A stretch of 64,000 nucleotides of DNA, from positions 7,412,539-7,476,538 of the forward strand of contig NC_087070.1 in NCBI RefSeq assembly GCF_963678635.1, read 5' to 3'. Each line of letters starts with the position of its first letter. The stretch's first letter is position 1. This DNA comes from Symsagittifera roscoffensis (lineage: Eukaryota > Xenacoelomorpha > Acoela > Convolutidae). Under the pieces are notes generated by a model. That model had not been told where the DNA came from and did not search any database. It worked only from the letters and a program-made list of their open reading frames with translations. The translations under genes were made by a program, and so were the position numbers. Below are positions 22,001 to 29,744 of the stretch, piece by piece.

Positions 22001-23371
22001 TCTCTCCCTTCCAATGTGAGCATTATGGTCCCCTCCAATTATTAATACCTTGGTCTTGGGGGTTCGGGCTACTTCATTTTCTAGGCAGTGTCTATATTCT
22101 TCTATTCCTTCGACCCCGTTACTCCAAAGTGGTTGGTAAACTGATATAATTTTCATACCATGTACCTCTATGGCGGTAGTGCGCTCCGAGAAACTTTTCT
22201 TTTGGCCTTCGCTGATCCAGGACTTGAGGGCCTCGCCACTGAGAACTATACCGCTACGTTGGGAGTGTATAACAGCTGTTTGTTCACTATCTTCACCTAT
22301 CCATATCACTCCTTTCGATTTTGATCGAAGCTCTGATATTAAGATTATTTCCCATCTTTTGCCTTGTGCATACGTAATTACTCTCTTCAGTCGGTTTCTG
22401 TTTCTTTCGTGGACTGATAACCCTTGTAGGTTCCATGCAGTTACCGTAATACTCGGCTGTCCCTCGGGGGGAGTGGGTAATCTTCTTTGTCTTCTCTTCT
22501 GTCTGCGAGCTTCCCGGTGTTCTTCAGTGGGGCGTCTCATTTTTCCTCTCCTTGTTTTCTCCCCTTTGTCCGAGTCTTTTTGCCGCAGAAGATGTTGCGC
22601 GGGGTTTTCGCAACTGTCTATGCCCCTGGTTTCTTCTTCTTCAGGCTCCTGTCCGGGATGGAGGCAGGGACTCTTCGGTTCCTCTCTTTGCGGGAGCTCG
22701 TTTGTCAGTGTTGGGCCCTGCGCGGGGTTATCGCAGGTATTTGTTCCCCTCGGTTCACCCTCTGCTGACTCCTGGTCGAGGTGGGGCCAGGGAGCTTGTT
22801 CCCTTGGTACCCTTGTGTCTGTTCCGTTTGCTTCCTTTGGCTCCTGCGCGGGGTTTTCGCAGGGTTTTTCTCCCCTCGTTTCAACCTCGGGAAACTCTCT
22901 GTTAGGGTTCGACAGAGCGGAACTGCATTTGGTGGACTCAAATGCATATCGGTTGGCTTTAGCTAGCTGTTGGATCTCTTGCCGGGATAGACCGCTACAT
23001 CCTTGGTGTATCCATTGTTCGCACCATGTGCATTTCACGCTGTTGCTTGTTACTTTCTTCCTGCATTCTCCGCACAGCGTGGGTCCCGGATTCTTCTCAA
23101 CGTCTCCGGCCCTCGTTATTAGCTGACCCAGATGGGCTAGTCCCGAGTCAGCGACAAAAAACCCGACACACTCGAACCTGGGGGAGGTTCTGGCCACAAT
23201 GTTGTTGTAAGAGGTGCTCTGACTGGCTGGGTCTTCGCCACTCTGTTGGTATTCCGGGGGGTTTTGGGTCCTCGCCGTTCCCGGTTTGTTCCCTTCCGTT
23301 CCGAAAACCCTGTGTGTTCTTTGCCGCACAGATAACTCGTGCGTTTCCCACTTGTCCCGCTCGGAGGGCAC
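19052..23371 (-). CDS. LINE polyprotein: 2A peptide, PHD-like finger, AP endonuclease, reverse transcriptase, C-terminal zinc fingers
   Basis: A frame of 1439 codons drawn from a GTG; no ATG precedes residue ~278. Residues 83-97 end in GDVEKNPGP, the ribosome-skipping 2A signature. A Cys/His finger (CGEC...CTWCEQWIHQGC) follows at ~100-125, resembling a PHD finger. Residues ~165-260 hold three diverged repeats centred on C(E/D)NPAQ. AP-endonuclease motifs run from ~307: WNLQG, ISEL, GGDHNAH and SDHKPI. RT motifs include RLLDLRKAYPRVN (motif A), GLRQGCSTSPCLFN (B) and FADD (C). Three C-x2-C...H zinc-finger-like units end the protein (~1340-1428). The TAG stop abuts the (AAG)n tail directly, so there is no 3' UTR. 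It copies its own RNA by target-primed reverse transcription. The clade is uncertain: 2A-bearing LINEs are known in CR1 and ingi/L1Tc groups, but the C-terminal fingers are not diagnostic. Confidence 0.92.
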   Translation of the reverse strand: MPSERDKWETHELSVRQRTHRVFGTEGNKPGTARTQNPPEYQQSGEDPASQSTSYNNIVARTSPRFECVGFFVADSGLAHLGQLITRAGDVEKNPGPTLCGECRKKVTSNSVKCTWCEQWIHQGCSGLSRQEIQQLAKANRYAFESTKCSSALSNPNREFPEVETRGEKPCENPAQEPKEANGTDTRVPREQAPWPHLDQESAEGEPRGTNTCDNPAQGPTLTNELPQREEPKSPCLHPGQEPEEEETRGIDSCENPAQHLLRQKDSDKGEKTRRGKMRRPTEEHREARRQKRRQRRLPTPPEGQPSITVTAWNLQGLSVHERNRNRLKRVITYAQGKRWEIILISELRSKSKGVIWIGEDSEQTAVIHSQRSGIVLSGEALKSWISEGQKKSFSERTTAIEVHGMKIISVYQPLWSNGVEGIEEYRHCLENEVARTPKTKVLIIGGDHNAHIGRERASETNGRYGLTTPTTEAGGDLLDWCVAHDLQWINSFSNLRKRGTWFNHSHRRWYELDGFIMRRGERHRHAKRIQITEELTLSDHKPISLHLKIPKRSRPTRVARKPAINWEKLSTEQTALKFQKETETKEVDEDSSWSEIATALTQAALKVCGKRTRQIANPWTIGHEDELSQLHNSIASAVRDRNESLEQDRPLQDILRNRDNLRKARAKMKGKLKELEREWWDKILDECQQANIKGDMGTMYRTLRQLGGRDRKPDTGTTLTTDEFKAHFEGVSKNRYEISPQLLMDTVARMGDHRAEKKYIEENNLLNETPSDKEIQDCISEIRESAPVKDNVRIKYIKLASPHIKSAIVAMVKKMFLFRAPTWDEILKNGQIVPLHKKGGKNDVNNYRGVCLLAMGSRILARILSKRLRKWTERLNLLDDNQSGFRTGRSTADATQILVRITEDADDLKKRRAIWNLPQIEHTDPEARLLDLRKAYPRVNKPALWEILRNYGMKGPFLESLADLHEATSYQVKGKEGDSEEWIPERGLRQGCSTSPCLFNIYHQVVMRIAENERKKISDAKHGQTGIKWRWIPGSNIPDINKIEKSNSETQTVNITISLFADDTTIIGEQRELEEGVNIIKEVMEKFEEKNNTDKEEKALFGSEEAEEIRMLGCWLGPKKDLMNRKKRAGYLWAKCRSQLLKSKLPRKKQAQVVQACVESGLLFDCATRPWYNQEINNIQSWIDKRYRYLWSNKKGPPLKQMHYEGVNMQDIRNMYDIRSLRWKIEKRTLERIGHILRMSNARTVKMAVLGWLGSLEEIQKRPGYKRKTIFYWRKLLKEAGINWTEAPKFALDRKEWKRRIKIRMDHLEKWEYQQGNRHYGEEKLEKRNFDLPPTNLQCDICEKVCKSVGGLKIHIKRMHTEASHSFTCSRCQKTWKTEGPYKNHVKVCNPQEAEKPRKYIAKKKECSKCNRTLSATNMAKHTDRCRGRGHGSNEPNA
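22590..22890 (-). repeat. three ~125-bp coding repeats inside the LINE
   Basis: GCGCGGGGTT(T/A)TCGCA recurs at about 22597, 22719 and 22848 on the plus strand. It encodes the repeated C(E/D)NPAQ unit in a Pro/Glu-rich linker between the PHD-like finger and the endonuclease. The repeats are in frame. Confidence 0.75.
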
Positions 23372-23390
23372 ACACGCACACCTTCTTCGT

Positions 23391-23409
23391 ACATTCTAAC
23401 TCCTTCTTC
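23391..23409. repeat. target-site duplication of the LINE, right copy
   Basis: It is identical to 19016-19034, and the giant element's coding sequence resumes from here. Confidence 0.93.
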
Positions 23410-23857
23410 GTACTTCTCAGCTGACAGTGATTTCCTACTCACAAACAGAACATGTGCGGTAGCAATCACCGCAGACATGAGTTTTAGGACGGCGCTAGCG
23501 GCAGATTTTAAGAGGGAATATAAAAACGTGGAATTCCTTTGGAAGCAAAGACCAGGGATAGGGGGCGTAGCAGCCTTACCTCCGGCGGTGTCGCAGATAC
23601 CGGGAAAGTACTTGTGCTTCTTGGTAACGAGGGCGACGGAGAAGCAGCACGTGGACCCAGAAAACCTAGTCTTGTCTTTGACGAGGCTGAGGGACTTCCT
23701 TGTGGAAATGGACGTGAAGGAGCTCTCGCTTCCAGTGTACGATCCAAATAGAGGAAGACTGCATCCTCGGGAATTGTACGCGCTTGTACACGTGATATTC
23801 TCTGATACGAACATACAAGTATATCTACATAAGAAATATTATTTAAGTATAGGCTGA
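23410..23857 (+). mobile_element. macro domain region of giant element (OARD1-like)
   Basis: It resumes immediately after the LINE. The translation shows a macro-domain layout. A hydrophobic strand with an N-R-T-C turn (DFLLTNRTCAVA) leads to ADMSFRTALAADFKREY, equivalent to the 'D-x-x-M-x-x-G-x-A-x-x-F' helix. Next come PGIGGVAAL and a KYLCFLVTR strand. LVLSLTRLRDFLVEMDVKEL and SLPVYD follow, corresponding to 'YENL-x-x-SL...LSMPRIGCG' of human OARD1. It ends with a helix and FSDTNIQVYL. Macro domains bind ADP-ribose and some remove it from proteins or metabolites. The fold call is by motif order; activity cannot be judged. It lies downstream of integrase, within the bounds of the LTRs, so it belongs to the element. 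Confidence 0.72.
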
Positions 23858-24233
23858 GTGATGTGCGAAAGAGTGTTAGGCCAAAGACCAAGTTGCATGT
23901 AATATGTGATATGTGTTAGGTTATTAAGATCATGGGTAAGTAGGGGTTAGTGACCATGAACAACTAATGACGATCTTAGGAATAGATCCAAAGTTTGGAC
24001 TGTCCAATCTTAGGTCGAATTCCAAAATTCTAGAAACCAATTGATTTTAATAAATTTTAGGATAAATATCTTTTTATCTGAACTGTTTTAAGCAGATTTT
24101 AACGATATATGTTAAGGTGAAACTGACAGGTGTGACAGTCGTGATTCCTTTTCTAGATCCTGATTGATCATTTAATTGCTCATTTGAGTCAAAACTTGAA
24201 ATCGAAATCAAAATCAAACTTGAAAAGAATAGA
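23858..24233 (+). mobile_element. non-coding spacer of giant element
   Basis: AT-rich sequence between the macro region and the next ORF with no recognisable signal. It ends in a short GAAATCGAAATCAAAATCAAA run just before the ATG at 24234. Confidence 0.5.
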
Positions 24234-25946
24234 ATGGACAACTTCAACCTGGATGAATTGATGGACCTGGCAGAGGCATATGTAGGACCGATGGTAGATG
24301 CGATCTATCGTCGGCTGATCGAACGAGACTTCGCTCTGGAGGACCCAGAGGTGGTCATGTTGCTGACCGCCCTGATCAACATCTTGGGGCACGACAATCG
24401 TGGGGACCGCCCCACGGAAGTTCTGTTGATGGCAGCATATGGAGAAAGAGGAGTACTAGACCGCCCGAACATGAGAGTGATGAGGTGGAGAAACGGGGCT
24501 CTCTCAGGGAGTGACTTGGCGAATGAGCCTGGGTTGGGAAGTTCTAGGACTTACCAACCAGGTGAGATGCCAATGCCCTCTAAGCCTAAACCTGGGCTGA
24601 CGAGAATGCATCGGGAGATGAACAGCGAGGCGACCTCGTCTGGTTCACCACTGAGAGCAGCTGTGCCACCAAAAAGGGCGAAAGTAACACAGAAGGTTCA
24701 GACGAACCAAACCATACAAGATCTGGATGAGATGAACATCAGACATAGCGAAACTTATTGTAGACCATCAGGAGCACGATATTTGGTGGGCTCAACGTTG
24801 GCTCCAATGTGCAAGAGCAGATATCCTGTACATTTCGTAGCTGTGGACGTAAAGAGTACAAGAGCGATTGTGGATCAAGCCTTCTCAGTGCCGAAGTGTG
24901 TGAGATTAGCGAGGATGTCTGAAAAGTCTTACGAGTTACTATGTAAGATGTTCTCAGCAATTCCAGAGAGAACCAAAGAAGAGTTGGAGTCAATACTAGG
25001 AAAGAAGTTCATGGGATATGTGAGCGGGAACTTCAGTGACTTCGAAAAACAGAAACAGGGAGGATCAACTGTCACAGATTACAATGCAGTAGATGAGAAT
25101 GACGAAATCCACCGAGTGATGATGGAAGTGGAACCATTGCTGGAAGCTTCGGGAAAACGTAATTGGAGGAGCATCATGTTGACGCATGATGAGTTTCCTT
25201 GCCACTGCTTGCTGCAGACCTGGTGGTATCCCAAGCGTAGTAATCTGATGTTGATCTGGGACTCTGGAGAGCTGCTCTCCATGGGTTTACCAGATTCATC
25301 ACAGCCCGTAACAATAGTGATAGTGGGAGTTATGATGGCAATACGATGGCTGGAAGCTCATGTGAGAGAAAATAATAGACAGGAGGCACCGACGAGAGAA
25401 CAATTACGGAAATTAGATTGTCTAAAAGATTTAGATCTTTTTGAGACAATGTGCAAAGTTCTAAGCATTCCGATGGAAGTGAAGAAGATATGGGCAAGAA
25501 AACGATTGATGCCATGGTTCAGAGCTAACATGACTGCATGGTTGTACGAGTATGCGAAAAAGCATATGTCGAAGCATGGCAGAGTATACAGTGAATATCA
25601 GCTGGACATTGGGGCAGGAGATTTCAAGCGAGCTTTCGTGACCCATCGGAATGCAGTGACCACCGCTGTGAAAAGAATTTCCAGGACGAGCGAGCGTAGT
25701 GGAAATGAGAAGGCAGAGATGCTGAAAGAAGATTTGGAGATAAACGTGACGTTGTGTCTCCACAACAGCTTCTGTAGAAACAGAGAATCAAACGTGGATC
25801 CCCTACCTTGCTGTAAACAGAGGGTGGAAGAGCAGAAGTGTTGGAGGACGGCTTCCAACAGCGTCAGGATAGTCAATGACGTGCTACAAGACACGGAAAC
25901 CGAAAGTGCGGAGTCAGTGTCACAGGAGGAGGAAATGGAGCATTGA
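24234..25946 (+). mobile_element. unrecognised 570-codon ORF of giant element
   Basis: One open frame starting ATGGACAACTTC. Residues 1-75 are acidic and helical (MDNFNLDELMDLAEAYVG). Residues ~85-165 are Pro/Ser/Lys-rich and look disordered (PKPGLTRMHREM, PPKRAKVTQK). A folded-looking part runs from ~170 to ~500, with many W and aromatic residues (LLQTWWYPKRSNLMLIWDSG) and a hydrophobic stretch VTIVIVGVMMAIRW. The tail holds a cysteine cluster (CLHNSFCRN...CC...C) and an acidic end. There is no signal peptide and no clear membrane anchor, so it does not look like an envelope gene. No family was recognised. It lies between the macro region and the 3' LTR, on the element's strand. Confidence 0.7.
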
Positions 25947-26749
25947 CGAATGGTCGAGAAAACAAGAGGCAGCAAGAAAGAAAATTAGAAGAATTTAGAA
26001 GTTTTAGAACTTCTAAACGACGAAAAAAGAAAAGAACAAAGGGATGATAAAGAAAAGTCAAACTCAGAATTGTTTTATGTGTGTGAAAAACTCAAGTGAG
26101 AAACCAAGCAACCAAGTTGTAATAGAAAACTGAAACATTTTGTTGAGTTTTGAAATTGTTGCATTTATAAATTTGCATTTTGATTTTAGCAGAAGTGGCT
26201 TTAGAGACACTTATTATTTATTTAGAAAGGCTTGAGGGAAGAGTATATTAAAATATTCCAGCCTGCATGATTGTTTTTAAATCACTTAGGAAAACTGATA
26301 ACTTTGTGGTGATGTGGAAGGCTTGAGTAATCTCTCGAAGAGGGAGATTGTTTCATTGCTCTTTCTAACCACAAAGTTTCTTAGTTTTAATATTCAGGAC
26401 AATAAACAAGCAAGATTTCCGAAGGGAAGGAGCATAATAGGATAATTTTAGCTTGTTGGTTGGCAGGACTGACCTGTAAGCCAACACCTTTTAAATCTAA
26501 GAGAAAAAGTTTCAATCGGGACATTGACACTGGAAGTCAGAAAATATGTTTTATCTTAAGTCATATCCTCAATGTGCAGATTAATGAAAGAATTTGAAGG
26601 CTATAGTGATGTAGTATGATGCCATTTATAATCTGCAGTGAGTCGATGTGACGTAGATAAAAGTAATTTCGTGCATTTTGTAAATTCTGTTCGATGACAC
26701 TGTAACCATTTAGAACATTGCGCGATTCAATGAGGACATTGACCGGACT
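25947..26749 (+). mobile_element. 3' untranslated part of giant element
   Basis: AT-rich, with no ORF of note. It holds a loose repeat of AGGCTTGAG (26229 and 26321) and AACTTTGTGGT/ACCACAAAGTT (26300, 26369), which could pair. It leads into the polypurine tract. Confidence 0.55.
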
Positions 26750-26759
26750 GTCCGGGGAG
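26750..26759 (+). other. polypurine tract of giant element
   Basis: GTCCGGGGAG, followed by TA and the 3' LTR at 26762. This is the expected site of plus-strand priming. The same ten bases occur four more times inside the element (16213, 16279, 16345, 18833). Confidence 0.7.
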
Positions 26760-26761
26760 TA

Positions 26762-27698
26762 TGTGACATTCGACCAGAATGTGAAAAATGCAATCTCTGC
26801 AGAATTCGGAATTTTGGCAGTAAGCCTTCCGGATTGGTGGTTTTTAAGAACTAAGGGCGTTATTGGAACGTTTAGCCAAACGGTGAAGGCTGGAATATTC
26901 TAGTGTTTTAAAATTTCAAAAATTCGAATGATGACGTCACATTTCTGAGAAATGCTGAAACGGCCATTTTTAACAAAAAACGAGTGAAAAAACAGAACAA
27001 CAACGTTGGTTGCGCTGACGAGAACAACTTGATCGAAATTGAAGAAGTCGAAATTGAAGAAAAACAGCAGCAGAGTGCAGAGAACGTTCCGAGTTGCAAC
27101 TATTGTGCTGCTACAATAGTTGCAAGGCCGTTGCGAGCAACGGTGAAGGGTAAGAAATCAGCCCTCCGTGTTATCGTGAATTCGAAGTTGAGGAGCTTGA
27201 TTCACTGGATTCAAGAATCCAGAAGGGTCTCGGGACGGAAAACTTTTATTGACTCATATGAACTTTTAGCATCCTGTCATGTCCTGACTTGAATTTAATT
27301 GATATTTGGATTAGTTTTGACAAGGATGAGGTGCTAAGAGTTGGGGGGGAAAGGGTTGATCCATCTTCGATGGAGATGATGATTTTTATCTACTTAACAA
27401 AAACAATAGTAATATAATAAATAGTAGCCCTGTTTTTAGGAGTGACCTCGTGGTCTGGGGATACTGAGACCCAGCCATGAGCTCACTATTTTTGCATGTA
27501 ATTCAGTTAATTTGAGCGTTCTGGTCGAAGCCGGAGAACAGTGACGTTTTTGTCGACCCGATGTAAGAAAGACCACCGAAAAGTACTGGCTTGGTAGAGA
27601 CGGTGAAAAACATGCAAAGCTCTGTTTAGACGCTAGCCAGTCGTCTTAAGACTTAGTTTTGTTATCCGTCGATATGTATCTTCCGGGCGAATGTTACA
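26762..27698 (+). repeat. 3' LTR of giant element
   Basis: It matches 5919-6856 with about seven substitutions and a one-base difference in a G-run. It begins TGTGACATTCG and ends GAATGTTACA, after which AGTAAAATTT starts unrelated flank. Confidence 0.93.
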
Positions 27699-28420
27699 AG
27701 TAAAATTTTTGTTTTTTAACGGTTTTGTGGATTGTTGCGGCTTTTTTTCAAAAACTAACCTCTAAAATCTGATATTGTGAATTCAATGAGATAGCTGGTA
27801 GTGGGAAGCTCCTCTATATTAGCGGACAATAACAATATGTTTGACACAGGAAATTTTTGCCCTCTGAAAAGTCAAATTTTTGATTTTTTGATCGTTTTCT
27901 GAGACTTTTCGAATATTCTCGAAAACTACCTTGCCATACTTGAGATTTTGTGTGCAATTCTCAGAACGGACTACGAGAAGTTCATAAGCTAATGCGAATA
28001 TTCACAAATATTTTTACTCCAAATGTTTTGACCTTCGGAAGAGCAAATATTGTGATTTTGACTGGTTTTTTGAATTCACTCAAAAAGCTATGATTCTCTA
28101 ATTTTTGTCAATTTTTTATTTGTTGTCTTTTTCTTTTACTTTTCTCGCTAACTATCCTGCCAAATCTGATATTCTAGGTTAAATCAAATAAGTAGGTTGT
28201 TGAAAGCCTGCCCATTTTGCTTTTAAAAAGTTATGTCCTTCAAACAAGTCAAAGTTGTGGAACTTTGACAGTTTTTTTTGGAAACTGATTGACTTTACGC
28301 GAAAGCTACAGGGCCAATTCTCAAGGTGTGATCAATCGAGAAACCCGGCTTCGGAAATCAGAAATCTTCTCTGCGTAAGCGGCCATAACCTGCTTTTTGC
28401 AGAAAAGCGTTATGAAATTT
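27699..28420. repeat. diverged satellite array, right part
   Basis: About four units, each holding (T)CTCGAAAACTA(C/A)C or a variant, then CTGATATT-like sequence and a GTTGAAAGC or GAAGCTCC segment. They are spaced by roughly 170-190 bases. It continues the array at 5700-5918, which the giant element split. No gene is seen. Confidence 0.55.
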
Positions 28421-28639
28421 GGAAAGTCTTTTGAACGGTCGTTTTCTAGAACTTTCGACAGCTTTTCAGAAGCTTTTAGAGTTTTCTAAAAATTACACAC
28501 TCAAATCTGACAAGGAAAGATCTATTGAAAAAACGGGTTCTGATAGTTTTCCCTACAGAAGCAGCGATCCCTTAATTTTTTATGAGAGAAATGTTATCTT
28601 CTTGGGAAAGTTGATTATTATAAACGAATTCCTTGCCAA

Positions 28640-29100
28640 TTTCCTTCACTATAGCTTTACATGATATGTGTTTTCTTAATCGAGTCCTGACTGATCAATT
28701 TGATTTCAACCTTTACAGATACATAAATTTTACCTTTGCAGCCAAAGACCTTCGCAATAGCTCACGCCCTAAGCTTTCAACAACCCAGAATTGTCGACTC
28801 TTCTTTACAGAGCAATTTTTCTTCTATCGCGTCTGTCGGTATGCCAACATGATTTCAGCAAACAACATAGCCGACATTTTCTCATCGCCTGAAATTTTCA
28901 AAGCAAAATTGAAAATCTATCTAAAAAAAATAGAATTGATATGTTCAACTTAAACAACTCTTGTTCAATGCTACTTTGTTGCCATTGCATAAATTGCCGT
29001 TCGTGATGTCTTGTGTACATAATCATACCATTTCTTTTGTTTGATGCCTTTATATTTTAAAGGGAATAAATTCTTTTAGTAGTAGTAGTAGTAGTAGTAT
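28640..29100 (+). mobile_element. 5'-truncated LINE fragment (RT C-terminus and 3' tail)
   Basis: The translation from about 28645 gives MCFLNRVLTDQFDFNLYRY, LRNSSRPKL, a FF(F)YRVCR segment and IFKAKLKIYLKK before a stop at 28951. This is the usual end of many CR1/RTE-type RT proteins ('...RN-x-x-x-L...SFF-x-R...W-N-x-L...FK-x-x-L'). A short 3' UTR follows, ending GGGAATAAATTCTTT and a (TAG)n tail at 29077-29100. Most of the element is missing. It is a dead-on-arrival copy, and the clade is inferred only loosely. Confidence 0.7.
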
Positions 29101-29126
29101 AAAATTTCTTACTCTTCTCACTTATT

Positions 29127-29655
29127 GTTCCGACTTTCGATACGAAAGTAACGGAATATTTGTGCTCGGGGTGGGTTTTTTTCTTCAGACAAATTTCGAC
29201 TTTTTAACTAGCCATTTTTGACAAATTTTTTTCATATCTTTCGAAAGGTAATTTTGTCTTGAACTCAAATTTGAAAAGATATTTCACCTGTGATCATTTT
29301 TCGTAAAGTTACAGGGGTTTAAAGATTGCCATTTTGGCCAATTTGGGACAATTAACGCGCGATATATTTCGCGCTATTAACGCGTAAGCGGAGAGTTAAT
29401 CCCTCTTAGAAATCTTTCCAAATTGGATAAAAGACGCTTATTTGCCATAAATGGTTTGTTACAAGGAGCGAAATCTATCCTTTTGTACTTTATAAGGCGT
29501 GTGGGGGGATGATTTTCATAAAAATTTCAAATTTCAGAAGAAAAAAAATTTCCATTTTGTTTTATTTCAGTGAATTGTTTAATGTTATTACTGCTCCATA
29601 AACCTTAAAAGGCAGTTGGAACATTCAGGGCTTCGCCCTGATATGAGCAGTCTTG
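29127..29655 (+). repeat. dispersed ~530-bp non-coding repeat, copy 1
   Basis: It starts TTCCGACTTTCGATACGAAAGT and ends GAGCAGTCTTGTTTTA, as does 56037-56580 in the same orientation. It contains TTAACGCGCGATATATTTCG followed by CGCTATTAACGCG, an imperfect palindrome, and TTTCGATACGAAA near its start. There is no ORF. It may be a MITE-like or other non-autonomous element; terminal repeats are not clear. Confidence 0.8.
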
Positions 29656-29744
29656 TTTTAGAAGAAAAACAACTAATGCCTTAGGCAAAGTCCATTTTAT
29701 GAAATCTCACTTTTCGCGAAGCTTCGCCTTTGTGTGTAAATCTA

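Larger units (their letters stand above)
19035..23390 (-). mobile_element. LINE (APE-type non-LTR retrotransposon) nested in the giant element
   Basis: The insertion is bounded by a perfect 19-bp target duplication. The 3' end, on the left, is a short (AAG)n tail read on the minus strand. The 5' end is at 23390. One uninterrupted frame fills almost the whole insert, and the untranslated parts are minimal. The frame stays open up to the right boundary without an ATG before the 2A peptide, so the copy may be slightly 5'-truncated or use a non-AUG start. The perfect duplication and intact frame mean the insertion is very recent, later than the host element. Confidence 0.95.
5919..27698 (+). mobile_element. 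giant Ty3/gypsy-type LTR element carrying a macro domain
   Basis: Ends are two 938/937-bp LTRs (5919-6856, 26762-27698) beginning TGTGACATTCG and ending CGAATGTTACA, an 11-bp terminal inverted repeat with one mismatch. Order inside: PBS, ~3-kb leader, gag with two CCHC knuckles, protease, RT, RNase H, integrase (HHCC, DDE, GPY/F-type tail), macro domain, an orphan ORF, PPT, 3' LTR. The RT-RNase H-integrase order marks Ty3/gypsy. Total length is 21.8 kb, of which ~4.4 kb is a LINE nested near 19035-23390. The LTRs differ at about eight sites, so insertion was recent. The coding parts are broken, with roughly three to five interruptions besides the LINE, some of which may be normal boundaries for this family. 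Flanks share only AGT, so no firm target duplication is claimed. Confidence 0.9.

Noticed and set aside
21195-23126. Long plus-strand frames over the LINE
   Set aside because: These are antisense shadows of the 1439-codon LINE frame, which carries all the domain motifs.
24234-25946. Envelope gene
   Set aside because: It has no signal peptide, no clear transmembrane anchor, no furin-like site and no coiled-coil fusion pattern. The one hydrophobic stretch is short and central.
5915-27702. Target-site duplication for the giant element
   Set aside because: The flanks share only AGT immediately outside the LTRs. This is too short to claim, although satellite units on both sides still support the edges.
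27699-28420. Continuation of the 3' LTR or leader of the giant element
   Set aside because: There is no similarity to 6857 onward. The sequence matches the satellite on the left flank instead.
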